Assembly (NCBI RefSeq): GCF_009764265.1
Contig: NZ_RWIR01000024.1
Coordinates: forward strand, 1 to 64,000
DNA length: 64,000 nucleotides
Direction: 5' to 3'
From: Pseudomonas sp. PB101
GTDB taxonomy: Bacteria > Pseudomonadota > Gammaproteobacteria > Pseudomonadales > Pseudomonadaceae
The notes under the pieces were generated by a model, which saw only the letters and a list, made by a program, of their open reading frames with translations, searched no databases and had not been told where the DNA came from. Positions 1 through 9,929 of the stretch are shown piece by piece; within the stretch, counting starts at the first letter, position 1, and each line of letters begins with the position of its first letter. Position numbers and translations under genes: made by a program.

Positions 1-287
1 TGGCAAGCCAGCTCCTACAAGGGACCGCGTCCTGGTCGAAATGATGTGAACGCCAAACTGTAGGAGCCGGCTTGCTGGCGATGGACTCGAGTGCACCGCG
101 ATTATCCGGGTTACACGCGTTATCGTTGACGACCATCGCTGGCAAGCCAGCTCCTACAAGGGACCGCGTCCGGGTCGAAATGATGTGAACACCAAACTGT
201 AGGAGCCGGCTTGCTGGCGATGGACTCGAGTGCACCGCGTTTATCCGGTTCACAGCGTTATCGTTAACGTCCATCGCGAGCAAGGAA
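1..287. repeat. REP-type repeats, two tandem units
   Basis: No gene is visible here. A unit beginning TGGCAAGCCAGCTCCTAC recurs at 1 and 140, a period of 139 bp. Each unit carries opposed palindromic cores, TAGGAGCCGGCTTGCTGGCG and its complement, separated by spacers that are almost identical between copies. This is the Pseudomonas REP/REPIN pattern. The last element degenerates at about 275-285 (GCGAGCAAGGAATTG). The array probably continues left of the window. Confidence 0.85.
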
Positions 288-300
288 TTGCGCTCAACAA

Positions 301-325
301 AAAGCCCACTTGAAGTGGGCTTTTT
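301..325 (-). terminator. Rho-independent terminator
   Basis: The arms AAAGCCCACTT and AAGTGGGCTTTTT form a nearly perfect GC-rich hairpin flanked by A and T runs. It lies 14 bp past the stop of the leftward DUF1652-like gene, so it most likely ends that transcript. The A/T symmetry would also let it work in the other direction. Confidence 0.85.
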
Positions 326-338
326 GATTGCTGAGTCT

Positions 339-674
339 TCAGGCGTAACTCCTGAGGGCCTCCGGTGGAACGAAGGCTTCAAGCTCATCCTCCACCGCTT
401 CGATTATTCGTTCGACATCCGCGGCGTTCATCACGGTAGCGCACGGAATGCCGGCAATGGCGATCATGGTCTCGCCAGTGGCACGGTCAAAAAGACGGGC
501 AATCATGCTGCCCGGTGCGTCCATGCTCGCCTCGAATCCCATGGGATGAAAATGCCAGCGCATCAGCTGGCAGGCGTTTGGAAAGGTGACCTTGCTGAAG
601 CCTTTGTTCATGTGTTGCCCGCCTTCAGTATCGAGCGCTTCCTTTAGCTCATGGTAGGAGGGAAGAACCTTCAT
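339..674 (-). CDS. DUF1652-like small protein
   Basis: Predicted 111-residue soluble protein with no signal peptide or membrane segment. The block from about residue 35 to 100 (RWHFHPMGFEA, then RLFDRATGE, then a hydrophobic strand and a Glu-rich helix) resembles DUF1652, a short family common in Pseudomonas with no known biochemical role. The gene is monocistronic: a terminator follows at 301-325 and there is no gene within 200 bp upstream. The ATG at 674 is the only good start. Function is unknown; family assignment is from remembered sequence similarity. Confidence 0.65.
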   Translation of the reverse strand: MKVLPSYHELKEALDTEGGQHMNKGFSKVTFPNACQLMRWHFHPMGFEASMDAPGSMIARLFDRATGETMIAIAGIPCATVMNAADVERIIEAVEDELEAFVPPEALRSYA

Positions 675-875
675 TGGTTCAACCAGTGACAGTCTTTAAA
701 AGTAGCATCCGTGTGTGAAAGGAATGTGGTTTTTTCAGGCCGTTTGGCGATTGCTGGCGTTTTTTTGATTCAGGTCACGCTTTGGTGGTGTTTGCCGCCC
801 CAAACCCTCATCCGTTTAGTCGTTGAAGCCTGAGCGGAAGTTGGGCAAGCTCGGCTTTTTTTGCCGGGACTTTCA

Positions 876-1691
876 ATGCACGCCGATGATGATGGCCCGC
901 TGCAAACCCAGGCCACGGCCGAGACGGTCATGCGCTATCACTTGCGCTGGAAGCACCGGGACCTGGACGGCGTCATGGCGCTCTATCACCCGCAGGTGCA
1001 GTACAACGATTTCTTCCAGAACCGGGTCATGGGCCTGGCCGAGTTGCGCGAATACGTGCGCAGCAGCATGCCCCGGGACCCCGATGAAGCGCTGGAGCAC
1101 TCCGACCGCATTCGCCTGGACGGCAACACCGCGTTCATCCAGTACCGCATCACCTTGCGCGGTGGTGAAGGGCTGGTGTCGTTCCGCGCCAGCGAGGCGA
1201 TCACCGTCAAGGACGGGCTGATCTGGCGGGTCAATGAATACGCCTCGCTGGTGCATGAGCAAGCGGTCAGCAAAGCCACCCACAGCCAGCGCCCGGCCGT
1301 CAGCCGTCTCGGTCTGTCGCCGCGCCAATTGAGTTTCATGGCCGAGGACCTGCAGCAGTATTTCCAGGGCCAGCAACCGTATCTCGACCCGGAGCTCGAT
1401 CTGCAGCGGGTGGCGAAGGAGTGCGGGTACAGCCGCAATCAGATTTCCTACCTGTTGAACCAGGTCCTGGGCCAGAGCTTCTACCGCTACGTCAACCAGG
1501 CGCGCCTGCAACATCTGCTGGCAGCGCTGGATGCCGCCACGCCACCGCTGCGCATCGATGAGCTGGCCTTCGCTGCCGGGTTCAATTCGCTGTCGGCGTT
1601 CTACAGCTGTTTCCGCCAGCACACCGGCCAGTCACCCAAGGCCTACGTCAAACAAATTTCTTTGCGTGCACGCGCGCAAGACAGCGTCTGA
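876..1691 (+). CDS. SnoaL-like/AraC-type transcriptional regulator
   Basis: About 271 residues in two parts. Residues 15-120 have the features of a SnoaL/NTF2-like small-ligand fold (MRYHLRWKHRDLDGVMALYHP, AFIQYRITL, LIWRVNEYAS). Residues 155-265 are a C-terminal AraC/XylS DNA-binding domain ending in the classic block FAAGFNSLSAFYSCFRQHTG followed by QSPKAY. The frame is open from a TTG at 861, but the ATG at 876 is the better guess; neither has a strong ribosome binding site. It sits 50 bp before the flavoenzyme-cupin-binding protein genes on the same strand and is probably their local regulator, the SnoaL domain perhaps sensing an amine or its oxidation product. That role is inferred from position only. 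Confidence 0.8.
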   Translation: MHADDDGPLQTQATAETVMRYHLRWKHRDLDGVMALYHPQVQYNDFFQNRVMGLAELREYVRSSMPRDPDEALEHSDRIRLDGNTAFIQYRITLRGGEGLVSFRASEAITVKDGLIWRVNEYASLVHEQAVSKATHSQRPAVSRLGLSPRQLSFMAEDLQQYFQGQQPYLDPELDLQRVAKECGYSRNQISYLLNQVLGQSFYRYVNQARLQHLLAALDAATPPLRIDELAFAAGFNSLSAFYSCFRQHTGQSPKAYVKQISLRARAQDSV

Positions 1692-1741
1692 GCCCACGCA
1701 CTAGGATCGACGCCATCGAAGTTTGAGTGGCGGAGTCTTGC

Positions 1742-3148
1742 ATGTCGGCGTGGCGCGATATCAGTTTGTGGATGGACCAGCTCGACGAGCCGTTGTTGGC
1801 ACGTCCCGCGCTGGAGCAGGACCTGGATGTCGACGTGGCGATCATCGGGGCGGGGTACACCGGTCTCTGGACCGCGTACTACCTCAAGCAGCACGAGCCC
1901 GGGCTGAACATTGCCATCATCGAAGCGCAGACCGCCGGTTTCGGCGCGTCGGGGCGCAATGGCGGCTGGCTGATGGGCAATTTGCTCGGTGAGGATCGCC
2001 TGCTGGCCAATCTATCGGCCGAACAACGCCGCGCCTCCTACGATTTGTTGCACGGCATCCCCGATGAAGTGGGGATTGTCCTTGAACGTGAGGGCATCGA
2101 CTGCGATTACCGTAAAGGCGGGGTGCTGTATTGCGCCGCGCGCTACCCGGAGCAGGAGACCAGCCTGCGTCACTATCTGGACGATCTCCACCGCCAGGGC
2201 CTCGACGATAGCCACTATCGCTGGCTGACGCCGGAACAACTGGCACAGCAGATTCGCGTCGCCAAGCCCTATGGCGGCATCTACGCGCCGCATGTAGCGA
2301 CCATCCACCCGGCCAAACTGGTGCGCGGGCTGGCCCGGGCGGTGGAGCGCCTGGGGGTGAAAATCTACGAAAACAGCCCGGTCACCCATTGGCAGTCCGG
2401 CGGCCTGCGCACGGCGAAAGCATCTGTGCGCTGTCACTGGGTGGTGCCGGCGGTAGAGGGTTACTCCATCACCTTGCCGCCGTTGGGGCGCTATCAGATG
2501 CCGGTGCAGAGCCTGATCGTCGCGACCGAGCCGTTGTCCGCGGCGACCTGGGACGAAATCGGCCTGAGTCGCGGCCAGGCCTTCAGCGAGGCCAGTCGCC
2601 AGGTGACCTACGGCCAGCGCACCGCTGACAACCGTTTGATCTTCGGCGCCCGTGGCGGCTATCAGTTCGCCGGCAAGCTGCGCCACGACTTCGACCTGAC
2701 CGCGGATGAAAAAGACCTGCGGCGTTATCTGTTCGGCGAGCTGTTCCCGCAGTTGAAGAACGTACAGATCACCCATTCCTGGGGCGGCAACCTGGGCATG
2801 TCCCGGCACTTCAAGCCACACATGCTCTGCGACCGGGCCAGCGGCATCGCCTTGTCCGGCGGTTATGGCGGGGAGGGTGTCGGCGCCAGCAACCTGGGGG
2901 GGCGAACGGTCGCCGACCTGATCCTCGGCCGCGACAGCGATCTGGTGCGTCAGCCGTGGGTCATCCCCCGGCGCGGCCTCGACGCGCTCAGGGCCTGGGA
3001 GCCGGAACCCGTGCGCTGGCTCGGCTACAACGCAATCATCCGCAGCTTTGTCCATGAGGACCAGACCCTGGCCAACCCGGCCACTGCGCCCTGGCGGCGC
3101 AAGCTGGCCAGCGGGGTCGCCGGTTTCATGGAAGGTTTCATGCACTGA
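1742..3148 (+). CDS. FAD-dependent amine oxidoreductase (DAO family)
   Basis: About 468 residues, the usual length for the PuuB/OrdL branch of the D-amino-acid-oxidase-like flavoproteins. The N-terminal Rossmann motif IIGAGYTGLWTAYYL at about residues 35-50 binds FAD and is followed by GFGASGRNGGW, typical of gamma-glutamylputrescine oxidases and related amine oxidases. Near the C terminus YGGEGVGASNLGGR is the second FAD contact. The first in-frame start is a GTG at 1727, but a GGCGGAG site six bases before the ATG at 1742 favours that ATG. The next two genes, a cupin and a PotF-like binding protein, support a role in uptake and oxidation of a polyamine or amino acid derivative. The exact substrate cannot be read from the sequence. 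Confidence 0.85.
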   Translation: MSAWRDISLWMDQLDEPLLARPALEQDLDVDVAIIGAGYTGLWTAYYLKQHEPGLNIAIIEAQTAGFGASGRNGGWLMGNLLGEDRLLANLSAEQRRASYDLLHGIPDEVGIVLEREGIDCDYRKGGVLYCAARYPEQETSLRHYLDDLHRQGLDDSHYRWLTPEQLAQQIRVAKPYGGIYAPHVATIHPAKLVRGLARAVERLGVKIYENSPVTHWQSGGLRTAKASVRCHWVVPAVEGYSITLPPLGRYQMPVQSLIVATEPLSAATWDEIGLSRGQAFSEASRQVTYGQRTADNRLIFGARGGYQFAGKLRHDFDLTADEKDLRRYLFGELFPQLKNVQITHSWGGNLGMSRHFKPHMLCDRASGIALSGGYGGEGVGASNLGGRTVADLILGRDSDLVRQPWVIPRRGLDALRAWEPEPVRWLGYNAIIRSFVHEDQTLANPATAPWRRKLASGVAGFMEGFMH

Positions 3149-3191
3149 ACGGTGCGCTCTTCATCTACAGGCTCCATCGACAGGTATTCCC

Positions 3192-3533
3192 ATGAGCATC
3201 ACGCAATTCAAGAACACCGCAACCCTGAAACTGGACGAGTCCAATCCGGTCGCCGTACCCCTGGGTACGCCCGTGGCCGTGGCGTCGACCACCAGCGTGG
3301 AACGCGACGACGGCGTCGAGACCGGCGTCTGGGAATGCACCCCGGGGCGCTGGCGGCGGCAGATCGTCGCCCAGGAGTTCTGTCACTTCATCCAGGGCCG
3401 CTGCACCTTCACCCCCGACGGTGGCGAACCGCTGCACATCGAGGCCGGCGACGCACTGATGTTGCCGGCCAACAGCCTCGGCATCTGGGACATCCAGGAA
3501 ACCGTGCGCAAGACCTACGTTTTGATTTTTTGA
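3192..3533 (+). CDS. Cupin_3 (DUF861) domain protein
   Basis: 113 residues forming one small beta-barrel cupin. The pattern GVWECTPGRW, EFCHFIQGRC, GDALMLPANSLGIWDI and RKTYVLIF is the DUF861/Cupin_3 signature seen in EutQ-like and ureidoglycine-aminohydrolase-like proteins. In Pseudomonas such cupins often stand beside PuuB-like oxidases. The frame is open back to 3048, inside the upstream gene, but the ATG at 3192 gives the normal domain length. It lies 43 bp after the flavoenzyme gene and 70 bp before the binding-protein gene on the same strand, so one transcript is likely. Probably a metabolite-binding or small processing enzyme in amine breakdown; the reaction is unknown. Confidence 0.82.
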   Translation: MSITQFKNTATLKLDESNPVAVPLGTPVAVASTTSVERDDGVETGVWECTPGRWRRQIVAQEFCHFIQGRCTFTPDGGEPLHIEAGDALMLPANSLGIWDIQETVRKTYVLIF

Positions 3534-3564
3534 ATTCCCAGGAATTTGAAAGCTGATCCTTTGA

Positions 3565-4689
<1,125 letters not shown>

Positions 4690-4702
4690 AGCATCGAGCG
4701 GT

Positions 4703-4725
4703 CATCGGGACAGGATGTCCCGATG
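4703..4725. terminator. Terminator-like perfect hairpin
   Basis: CATCGGGACA and TGTCCCGATG form a perfect 10-bp inverted repeat around GGA, between the 3' ends of two converging genes. There is no real T run, so it may be a weak or bidirectional terminator. Confidence 0.55.
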
Positions 4726-4733
4726 TCAGGCCT

Positions 4734-5405
4734 TCAGCCCACCGGCTCGACTGCGCACGTCATTTGTCCTGAGCCGGGTATCTGCAGGAACACGTCATTG
4801 CCCAATTGCCAGAAGCTGTAGTTGCCCTTGGAATCCTTGCCCGTGTACTGGTTTCCGGAGTTGCTCGGCACCTGGTTCAGGGTAATGGAGGTGTTCGCCC
4901 ATTTGAGGAACAAAACGCCCGGGTCGACGGTAAAGAAGGTGGCGGCAACCAAAGCGTTGAACCCTGCGCAACGATAGGCCAGCGGGCCTTCGGTGAGCCT
5001 GCTCGGGTCTTTGGTTCTCGCAATGGCCGAACCCTGGCGCAGCTGGAACGCACGCTCGGCATAGTTTCGCACGACGCATTCCCTGGCTTGGGGCCCGGCA
5101 CCGCACTGGTTACGGGACTGGACCCAGAACCGCTGATCAATCTCGACTTTATCCGGACGCGGCACTGAATGGTCGTCGGTGAGCGCCAGCAGATAAAGTC
5201 GATTGAGTTCCAGGTCCATGCGCGCCAGTTGCGCGTCGTGACAGACAAGCTGTTCGACGGATGCCTGGGGGTTGCTGCAATCGAAACTGGTTTTGTACGT
5301 TGGCAAGGGCTTTGGTTTTGCCTTGATGGCGGCGTCACACACGCTCGCCGTCACGCACGTGCTGACGGCGAGCACTGAGGCCAGGAGTGGCATGACCATT
5401 TTCAT
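4734..5405 (-). CDS. LprI-MliC fusion, predicted periplasmic lysozyme inhibitor
   Basis: 223 residues with an N-terminal signal peptide ending near SVCDAA. Residues about 40-120 match the LprI-N (DUF1311) pattern: FDCSNPQASVEQLVCHD, then NRLYLLALTD, then an RNQC and REC cysteine pair. Residues about 143-220 match the MliC fold of inhibitors of C-type lysozyme: YRCAGF, ITLNQVPSNSGNQYTG, YSFWQLGNDVFLQIPG, MTCAVE. Both families are linked to inhibition of host or predator lysozymes, so a two-domain inhibitor exported to the periplasm is a reasonable reading. It stands alone, convergent with the PotF-like gene and separated from it by a hairpin. No lipobox is obvious, so it is probably soluble. 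Confidence 0.82.
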   Translation of the reverse strand: MKMVMPLLASVLAVSTCVTASVCDAAIKAKPKPLPTYKTSFDCSNPQASVEQLVCHDAQLARMDLELNRLYLLALTDDHSVPRPDKVEIDQRFWVQSRNQCGAGPQARECVVRNYAERAFQLRQGSAIARTKDPSRLTEGPLAYRCAGFNALVAATFFTVDPGVLFLKWANTSITLNQVPSNSGNQYTGKDSKGNYSFWQLGNDVFLQIPGSGQMTCAVEPVG

Positions 5406-5542
5406 TTCGGCGTCACCTGAATCTTTGCGTGATGCCCGTATTGCAACGCATCGTGTCGAAGCGTTGCACAGTCATTCGGTCGCACGGGTCTATCGAGTGT
5501 AAGGCAGTGCTCGAAACCTGCCACATCGTGCCAGGAGAAACG

Positions 5543-5767
5543 TCAATCTTCCTCGCGAATCGTCGCCACTTCATCGGCCCTGACCTTCACCTTCGCGCCT
5601 GAAATGTCCTCGAACTCGAAGAAGCCGTCGCTGGTCCTGGTTTTCGGCATGTCCTTGGTCAGGTACTGGGTGCCGTTCTGCAGCGTCACCACCGTTGGCG
5701 TCGAGCAGCCTGCCAGCATCAGCAGGGCCGCTACGGCCAGGGGCAAACCCAAAGTCTTGATGTCCAT
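5543..5767 (-). CDS. YgdI/YgdR-family small lipoprotein
   Basis: 74 residues. The signal sequence ends in a lipobox, LMLAGC, so Cys at about residue 21 should be lipidated. The mature part TVVTLQNGTQYLTKDMPKTRTSDGFFEFEDISGAKVKV is a compact SH3-like DUF903 domain found in YgdI/YgdR proteins. The frame extends upstream to 5800, but GAGAGGTGATC just before the ATG at 5767 fixes the start. Monocistronic and divergent from the FAN1 gene. Role in the envelope is unknown. Confidence 0.88.
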   Translation of the reverse strand: MDIKTLGLPLAVAALLMLAGCSTPTVVTLQNGTQYLTKDMPKTRTSDGFFEFEDISGAKVKVRADEVATIREED

Positions 5768-5936
5768 GATCACCTCTCGTTCATTTTGAAGCAGTGCCAT
5801 CAGCTTGCGCCTGTCACTGCACTCCCATGGCGGTTGGTGCCGCCAGGGGGCAGAAAGTTCTGCCGCCCGGGAAATATTCCTTACAGCGCCTCCATTTATC
5901 CTTTTCCGATTGCACCGGGCAGGGCGGAACTGGTAT

Positions 5937-5952
5937 CTGTACGCATAACCAG
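5937..5952 (+). promoter_or_regulatory. Putative LexA (SOS) box before the nuclease-helicase operon
   Basis: CTGTACGCATAACCAG fits the LexA consensus CTG-N10-CAG with the preferred CTGTA left half, and the flanks (TAT before, TACT after) extend the palindrome. It overlaps a possible -10 element (TATCTG, 5934-5939) placed 18 bp from a TTGCAC -35-like hexamer at 5910. It lies 26 bp before the GTG start of the FAN1 gene, a position at which LexA would block transcription. Confidence 0.65.
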
Positions 5953-5978
5953 TACTCGCTCGCCATGGCCCATTTCCT

Positions 5979-7631
5979 GTGACTGCAAATCCGCTAGACG
6001 ATCCGTTCTATTACCTTAACAACTTCATGCAAGTGCTTGATTGGCTTGAACAGCGCTTTGCCGATGTGCTGAGCGCCGAGGAGCTGTGCTTCGTTCTTGA
6101 GTTTAGGCGGTTGCCCCGTGAATCGCAGGCACTGCTGGTCAGAATGGTCATGCGCAAGGGCATTCATTTCAGGGCGAGCAAACTGCATTACGAGGAAATC
6201 GGCGATATCGTCAGCGCCGCCGGCCCGCTGTTGGCGCTTGGCTGGGTCGACGAGCAAATGCCGTTGACGGTCGAAACGCTGTTCGGGGTGCTGCTCAAGG
6301 GTGAAATCCTCCAGGCCTTTGGTCCGGTCATCGATCAGCCCAAAGGCAAGAAAGCCGATTGGTTGCCAGCGCTGAGCGAGCAGTTTCCCCAGGCGCAAAG
6401 CTTCAAAGAGTGGTGCCCGAGCCTGGACGAGCGCCTGTTCAGCCTGACCATCATGGAGTTGTGCGATCGCCTGCGCCTGATGTTCTTCGGCAACCTGTAT
6501 CAGGACTGGTCGGAGTTCGTCCTCGCCGACCTGGGCATCTATACCTACGAAAAAGTCGAATTCTGCGCCGAGTCCCGGGGCTTGCGCAGCCGCGAAGACG
6601 TGGATGCCTGTGTCCTCCTGCACGCGTACCAGCAACAATTCGAGGCCGGTGAAGCGCTGGACGCGGTGGCCGGGCGCATCAACAGTCTGGTGCTGGACAA
6701 CCCGTGGCTGCAACGCCGGCGCGCCAGGCTGCTGTTCCAGATGGGCCAGCATTGCGAACGCATCGCCGATTTCGCCATGGCCCTGAATCTCTACCGCGAA
6801 TGCGCCTATCCCGGTGCGCGTTCGCGGCTGATTCGCGTACTGGAACGCAGCGGTGAGTTTGAACGGGCTCTGGATCTGGCCATGCAGGCTGAACAGGCAC
6901 CGCAGAGCGCCGCCGAGCAACAGCAGTTGCTTCGCGTGTTGCCACGCCTGCGACGCAAGCTCGGCGGGCCGCCGATCAAGCGCGCGGCGCCTCGGCAAAT
7001 GCAGCGCCTGGACCTGCAATTGCCAAGGCTCGACCCGGCAATGTCGGTCGAGTTTTACGTTCAGGCGCATCTGGCGGAGGATTCGGCACCGGTCCATTAC
7101 GTCGAAAACAGCCTGGTCAATTCACTGTTCGGCCTGCTGTGTTGGCCCGCGATCTTCGCGCCTTTGCCGGGTGCGTTTTTTCACCCGTTCCAGCGCGGGC
7201 CGGTGGATTTGCTCAGCGAAGACTTCCATGGCCGCCGGGCCGAGCTGTTTGCCGCGTGCCTGGCCGAACTCGACGACGGGCGCTATCGGCAGACCATCCG
7301 CGAACGTTATGCGGCCAAGTGGGGCGTGCAGTCGCCGTTCGTGTTCTGGAGCGTGCTTGACGAGGCGCTGCTGGAGCAGGCCCTCGATTGCCTGCCGGCC
7401 GAGCACCTCAAGCATTGGTTCAACCGCCTCCTGCTGGACATCAAGGCCAATCGCGCCGGCATGCCGGACCTGATCCAGTTCTGGCCGCAGCAAAGGACCT
7501 ACCGCATGATCGAAGTCAAAGGCCCGGGCGATCGCCTGCAGGACAACCAGTTGCGTTGGCTGGAGTTCTGCCACGAGCACCAGATGCCGATCACCGTGTG
7601 CTACGTGCAATGGGCGGAGCAGGGCGCTTGA
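5979..7631 (+). CDS. FAN1-type VRR-NUC structure-specific nuclease
   Basis: 550 residues, the size of bacterial FAN1. The C-terminal VRR-NUC domain (about 480-545) contains AGMPDLIQFWP, then MIEVKGPGDRLQDNQLRW, giving the PD-x(n)-ExK catalytic residues and the downstream Gln. The N-terminal region starts NPLDDPFYYLNNFMQVLDWL, as in known homologues, and the middle (about 230-330) has TPR-like helical repeats (QRRRARLLFQMGQHCERIADF). FAN1 enzymes cut 5' flaps and help remove DNA interstrand crosslinks. The start is a GTG at 5979, chosen because the conserved N terminus begins there. The stop overlaps the helicase start, so the two are translationally coupled, and a LexA box precedes the pair. 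Confidence 0.92.
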   Translation: MTANPLDDPFYYLNNFMQVLDWLEQRFADVLSAEELCFVLEFRRLPRESQALLVRMVMRKGIHFRASKLHYEEIGDIVSAAGPLLALGWVDEQMPLTVETLFGVLLKGEILQAFGPVIDQPKGKKADWLPALSEQFPQAQSFKEWCPSLDERLFSLTIMELCDRLRLMFFGNLYQDWSEFVLADLGIYTYEKVEFCAESRGLRSREDVDACVLLHAYQQQFEAGEALDAVAGRINSLVLDNPWLQRRRARLLFQMGQHCERIADFAMALNLYRECAYPGARSRLIRVLERSGEFERALDLAMQAEQAPQSAAEQQQLLRVLPRLRRKLGGPPIKRAAPRQMQRLDLQLPRLDPAMSVEFYVQAHLAEDSAPVHYVENSLVNSLFGLLCWPAIFAPLPGAFFHPFQRGPVDLLSEDFHGRRAELFAACLAELDDGRYRQTIRERYAAKWGVQSPFVFWSVLDEALLEQALDCLPAEHLKHWFNRLLLDIKANRAGMPDLIQFWPQQRTYRMIEVKGPGDRLQDNQLRWLEFCHEHQMPITVCYVQWAEQGA

Positions 7632-9916
7632 GCTACAGCATTGCGGTGCGGGCGCTGTGTGAGTTCACCGCCAAGACCGGCGACCTCGACCTGCGCTTCA
7701 CACCGTCGCCCACTGCGCTGGAGGGCATCGTCGGGCATCGTACGGTGGCCTCGCGACGCAGCGAGGGCTACCAAAGCGAAGTCGCCCTTGAAGGCCTGTA
7801 TCGAACCCTGACGGTCAAGGGCAGGGCCGATGGCTATGACCCGGCGCAAAACTGCCTGGAGGAGGTCAAGACCTACCGCGGGGACCTGAGCAAACAACCG
7901 GCCAACCACCGCCAGTTGCATTGGGCCCAGGCGAAAATCTACGGCTGGTTGATGTGCCGCAAACGCGATCTGCCGCGGATCAACCTGGCGCTGGTGTATT
8001 TCGACATCGTCAGCGAAAGGGAAACCTGCCTGGTCGAGCCCTTCGAGGCCGCGCAGTTACAGGAATTCTTCGAACGCCAATGCGCGCGGTTCCTGCAATG
8101 GGCGCAGCAGGAAGTCGCCCATCGCGACGGGCGCAATCTGGCGGCGCAGCGCCTGGCCTTTCCCCACGCCGACTTTCGGCCGGGGCAGCGCCATCTGGCC
8201 GAGTCGGTGTTCAAGGCCGTCAGCACCGGGCGCTGCCTGATGGCGCAGGCGCCCACGGGCATCGGCAAGACCCTGGGCACCCTGTTTCCCATGCTCAAGG
8301 CACTGGCGCCGCAGCAATTGGACAAAGTGTTCTTCCTCACGGCGAAGACCCCGGGCCGCAAGCTGGCCCTGGACGCCGCGCAGGTGATTGTGGCCAGTGC
8401 CGATGCGCCGCCGTTGCGGGTGCTGGAGATGATCGCCCGGGACAAGGCCTGCGAACACCCGGACAAAGCCTGCCACGGCGAGTCCTGTCCGTTGGCCCGG
8501 GGGTTCTACGATCGCCTGCCCGCCGCACGGCAGGATGCCAGCCGACTGAGCCTGCTGGACCAGAGCGCCTTGCGCGAGGTTGCCCTGGCGCATGACGTCT
8601 GTCCGTATTACCTGAGCCAGGAAATGGCGCGCTGGGCCGACGTGGTGGTGGCCGACTACAACTATTACTTCGACTTCAGCGCGCTGCTGTTCGGTCTGGC
8701 CCAGGCCAACAATTGGAAAGTCGCGGTGCTGGTCGACGAAGCCCACAACCTGGTGGAGCGCGGCCGGCAGATGTACAGCGCGAGCCTCGACCAGGGGACC
8801 TTCAACGGCGTGCGCAAAACCGCACCCGAGGTGCTGAAAAAAGCGATGCAGCGAGTCAACCGTGAGTGGAATGCCTTGAATGGCACGCAAACCGGCGCCT
8901 ACCAAGCCTATGACAAGGCGCCGGAAAAGCTCCTTCAGGCACTGTCATCGTGCAGCGCCAGCATCGGTGACTACCTCAACGATCACCCGCAAGGGCTGGA
9001 CAGCGCACTGCAGGGCTTCTACTTCGACATGCTGCAGTTCTGCCGGGTGGCCGAGCTGTTCGATGAGCAGTTCCTGTTCGACATCAGCAAACGCGACCTC
9101 GAGCGCAAGCGCAATCTGTCGCAGCTGTGCCTGCGCAATGTGGTGCCCGCAGGCTTCATCCGCCCGCGCCTGACGGCCGCGCGCAGCACGGTGCTGTTTT
9201 CCGCGACCCTGAGCCCCCGTCACTATTACGCCGATTTACTGGGGACGCCGACGGACACGGTGTGCATCGATGTCGAGTCGCCGTTTCATGCCGATCAACT
9301 ACAGGTGCACATCGTCAACCAGATCTCCACGCGGTTCGTGCATCGCCAGTCCTCCCTGGAACCGATCGTGGACTTGATCGCCGCACAGTTCTGCAAGCGG
9401 CCCGGCAACTACCTGGCGTTTTTCAGTAGCTTCGATTATTTGCAGCAGGTGGCGCAGTTGTTGGCCGAGAAGCATCCGCACATCAGCCTGTGGTCGCAGT
9501 CCCGAGGCATGGGCGAAGCGCAACGCCAGCAGTTTCTCGATCAATTCCACGCCGACGGCCAGGGCATCGGCTTTGCTGTATTGGGCGGGGCCTTTGGCGA
9601 GGGTATCGATTTGCCCGGTGCGCGGTTGATCGGCGCATTTATCGCCACCTTGGGGCTGGCGCAGCTCAATCCGGTGAACGAGCAGATGAAACGGCGCATG
9701 GCCGCGATTTTTGGTTCCGGCTACGATTACACGTATCTGTATCCCGGCGTACAGAAAGTGGTGCAGGCCGCCGGGCGGGTTATCCGTACGCAACAGGACC
9801 AGGGGGTGGTGATGTTGATCGACGACCGCTTCGGCGAGAGCAAGGTCAGGCAGTTGCTGCCGCGTTGGTGGGCTGTCCAAATTCCCGGTATGACGCATAC
9901 TCCAGAGAAACCATGA
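7628..9916 (+). CDS. XPD/DinG-like superfamily 2 DNA helicase with N-terminal PD-(D/E)xK-like region
   Basis: About 762 residues. An N-terminal region (about 60-90) has ALEGLYRTLTVKGRADGYD and LEEVKTYRG, which look like a RecB-like nuclease core. The helicase follows: Walker A APTGIGKT near 205, four cysteines (CEHPDKACHGESC and DVCPYY, about 275-325) that should hold a 4Fe-4S cluster as in XPD and DinG, the DEAH box VLVDEAHN near 370, VLFSATLSP near 520, and the C-terminal motif VVQAAGRVIRT. The likely start is TTG at 7628, overlapping the upstream stop as TTGA, with GGAG nine bases before it; an ATG at 7610 is the alternative. Pairing with FAN1 suggests the helicase exposes the substrate the nuclease cuts in crosslink repair. 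Confidence 0.88.
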   Translation: MSYSIAVRALCEFTAKTGDLDLRFTPSPTALEGIVGHRTVASRRSEGYQSEVALEGLYRTLTVKGRADGYDPAQNCLEEVKTYRGDLSKQPANHRQLHWAQAKIYGWLMCRKRDLPRINLALVYFDIVSERETCLVEPFEAAQLQEFFERQCARFLQWAQQEVAHRDGRNLAAQRLAFPHADFRPGQRHLAESVFKAVSTGRCLMAQAPTGIGKTLGTLFPMLKALAPQQLDKVFFLTAKTPGRKLALDAAQVIVASADAPPLRVLEMIARDKACEHPDKACHGESCPLARGFYDRLPAARQDASRLSLLDQSALREVALAHDVCPYYLSQEMARWADVVVADYNYYFDFSALLFGLAQANNWKVAVLVDEAHNLVERGRQMYSASLDQGTFNGVRKTAPEVLKKAMQRVNREWNALNGTQTGAYQAYDKAPEKLLQALSSCSASIGDYLNDHPQGLDSALQGFYFDMLQFCRVAELFDEQFLFDISKRDLERKRNLSQLCLRNVVPAGFIRPRLTAARSTVLFSATLSPRHYYADLLGTPTDTVCIDVESPFHADQLQVHIVNQISTRFVHRQSSLEPIVDLIAAQFCKRPGNYLAFFSSFDYLQQVAQLLAEKHPHISLWSQSRGMGEAQRQQFLDQFHADGQGIGFAVLGGAFGEGIDLPGARLIGAFIATLGLAQLNPVNEQMKRRMAAIFGSGYDYTYLYPGVQKVVQAAGRVIRTQQDQGVVMLIDDRFGESKVRQLLPRWWAVQIPGMTHTPEKP

Positions 9917-9929
9917 GGCGGTGGGATCA

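Noticed and set aside
288..647. A 119-codon rightward frame
   Set aside because: Antisense to the DUF1652-like gene and it begins inside a terminator hairpin.
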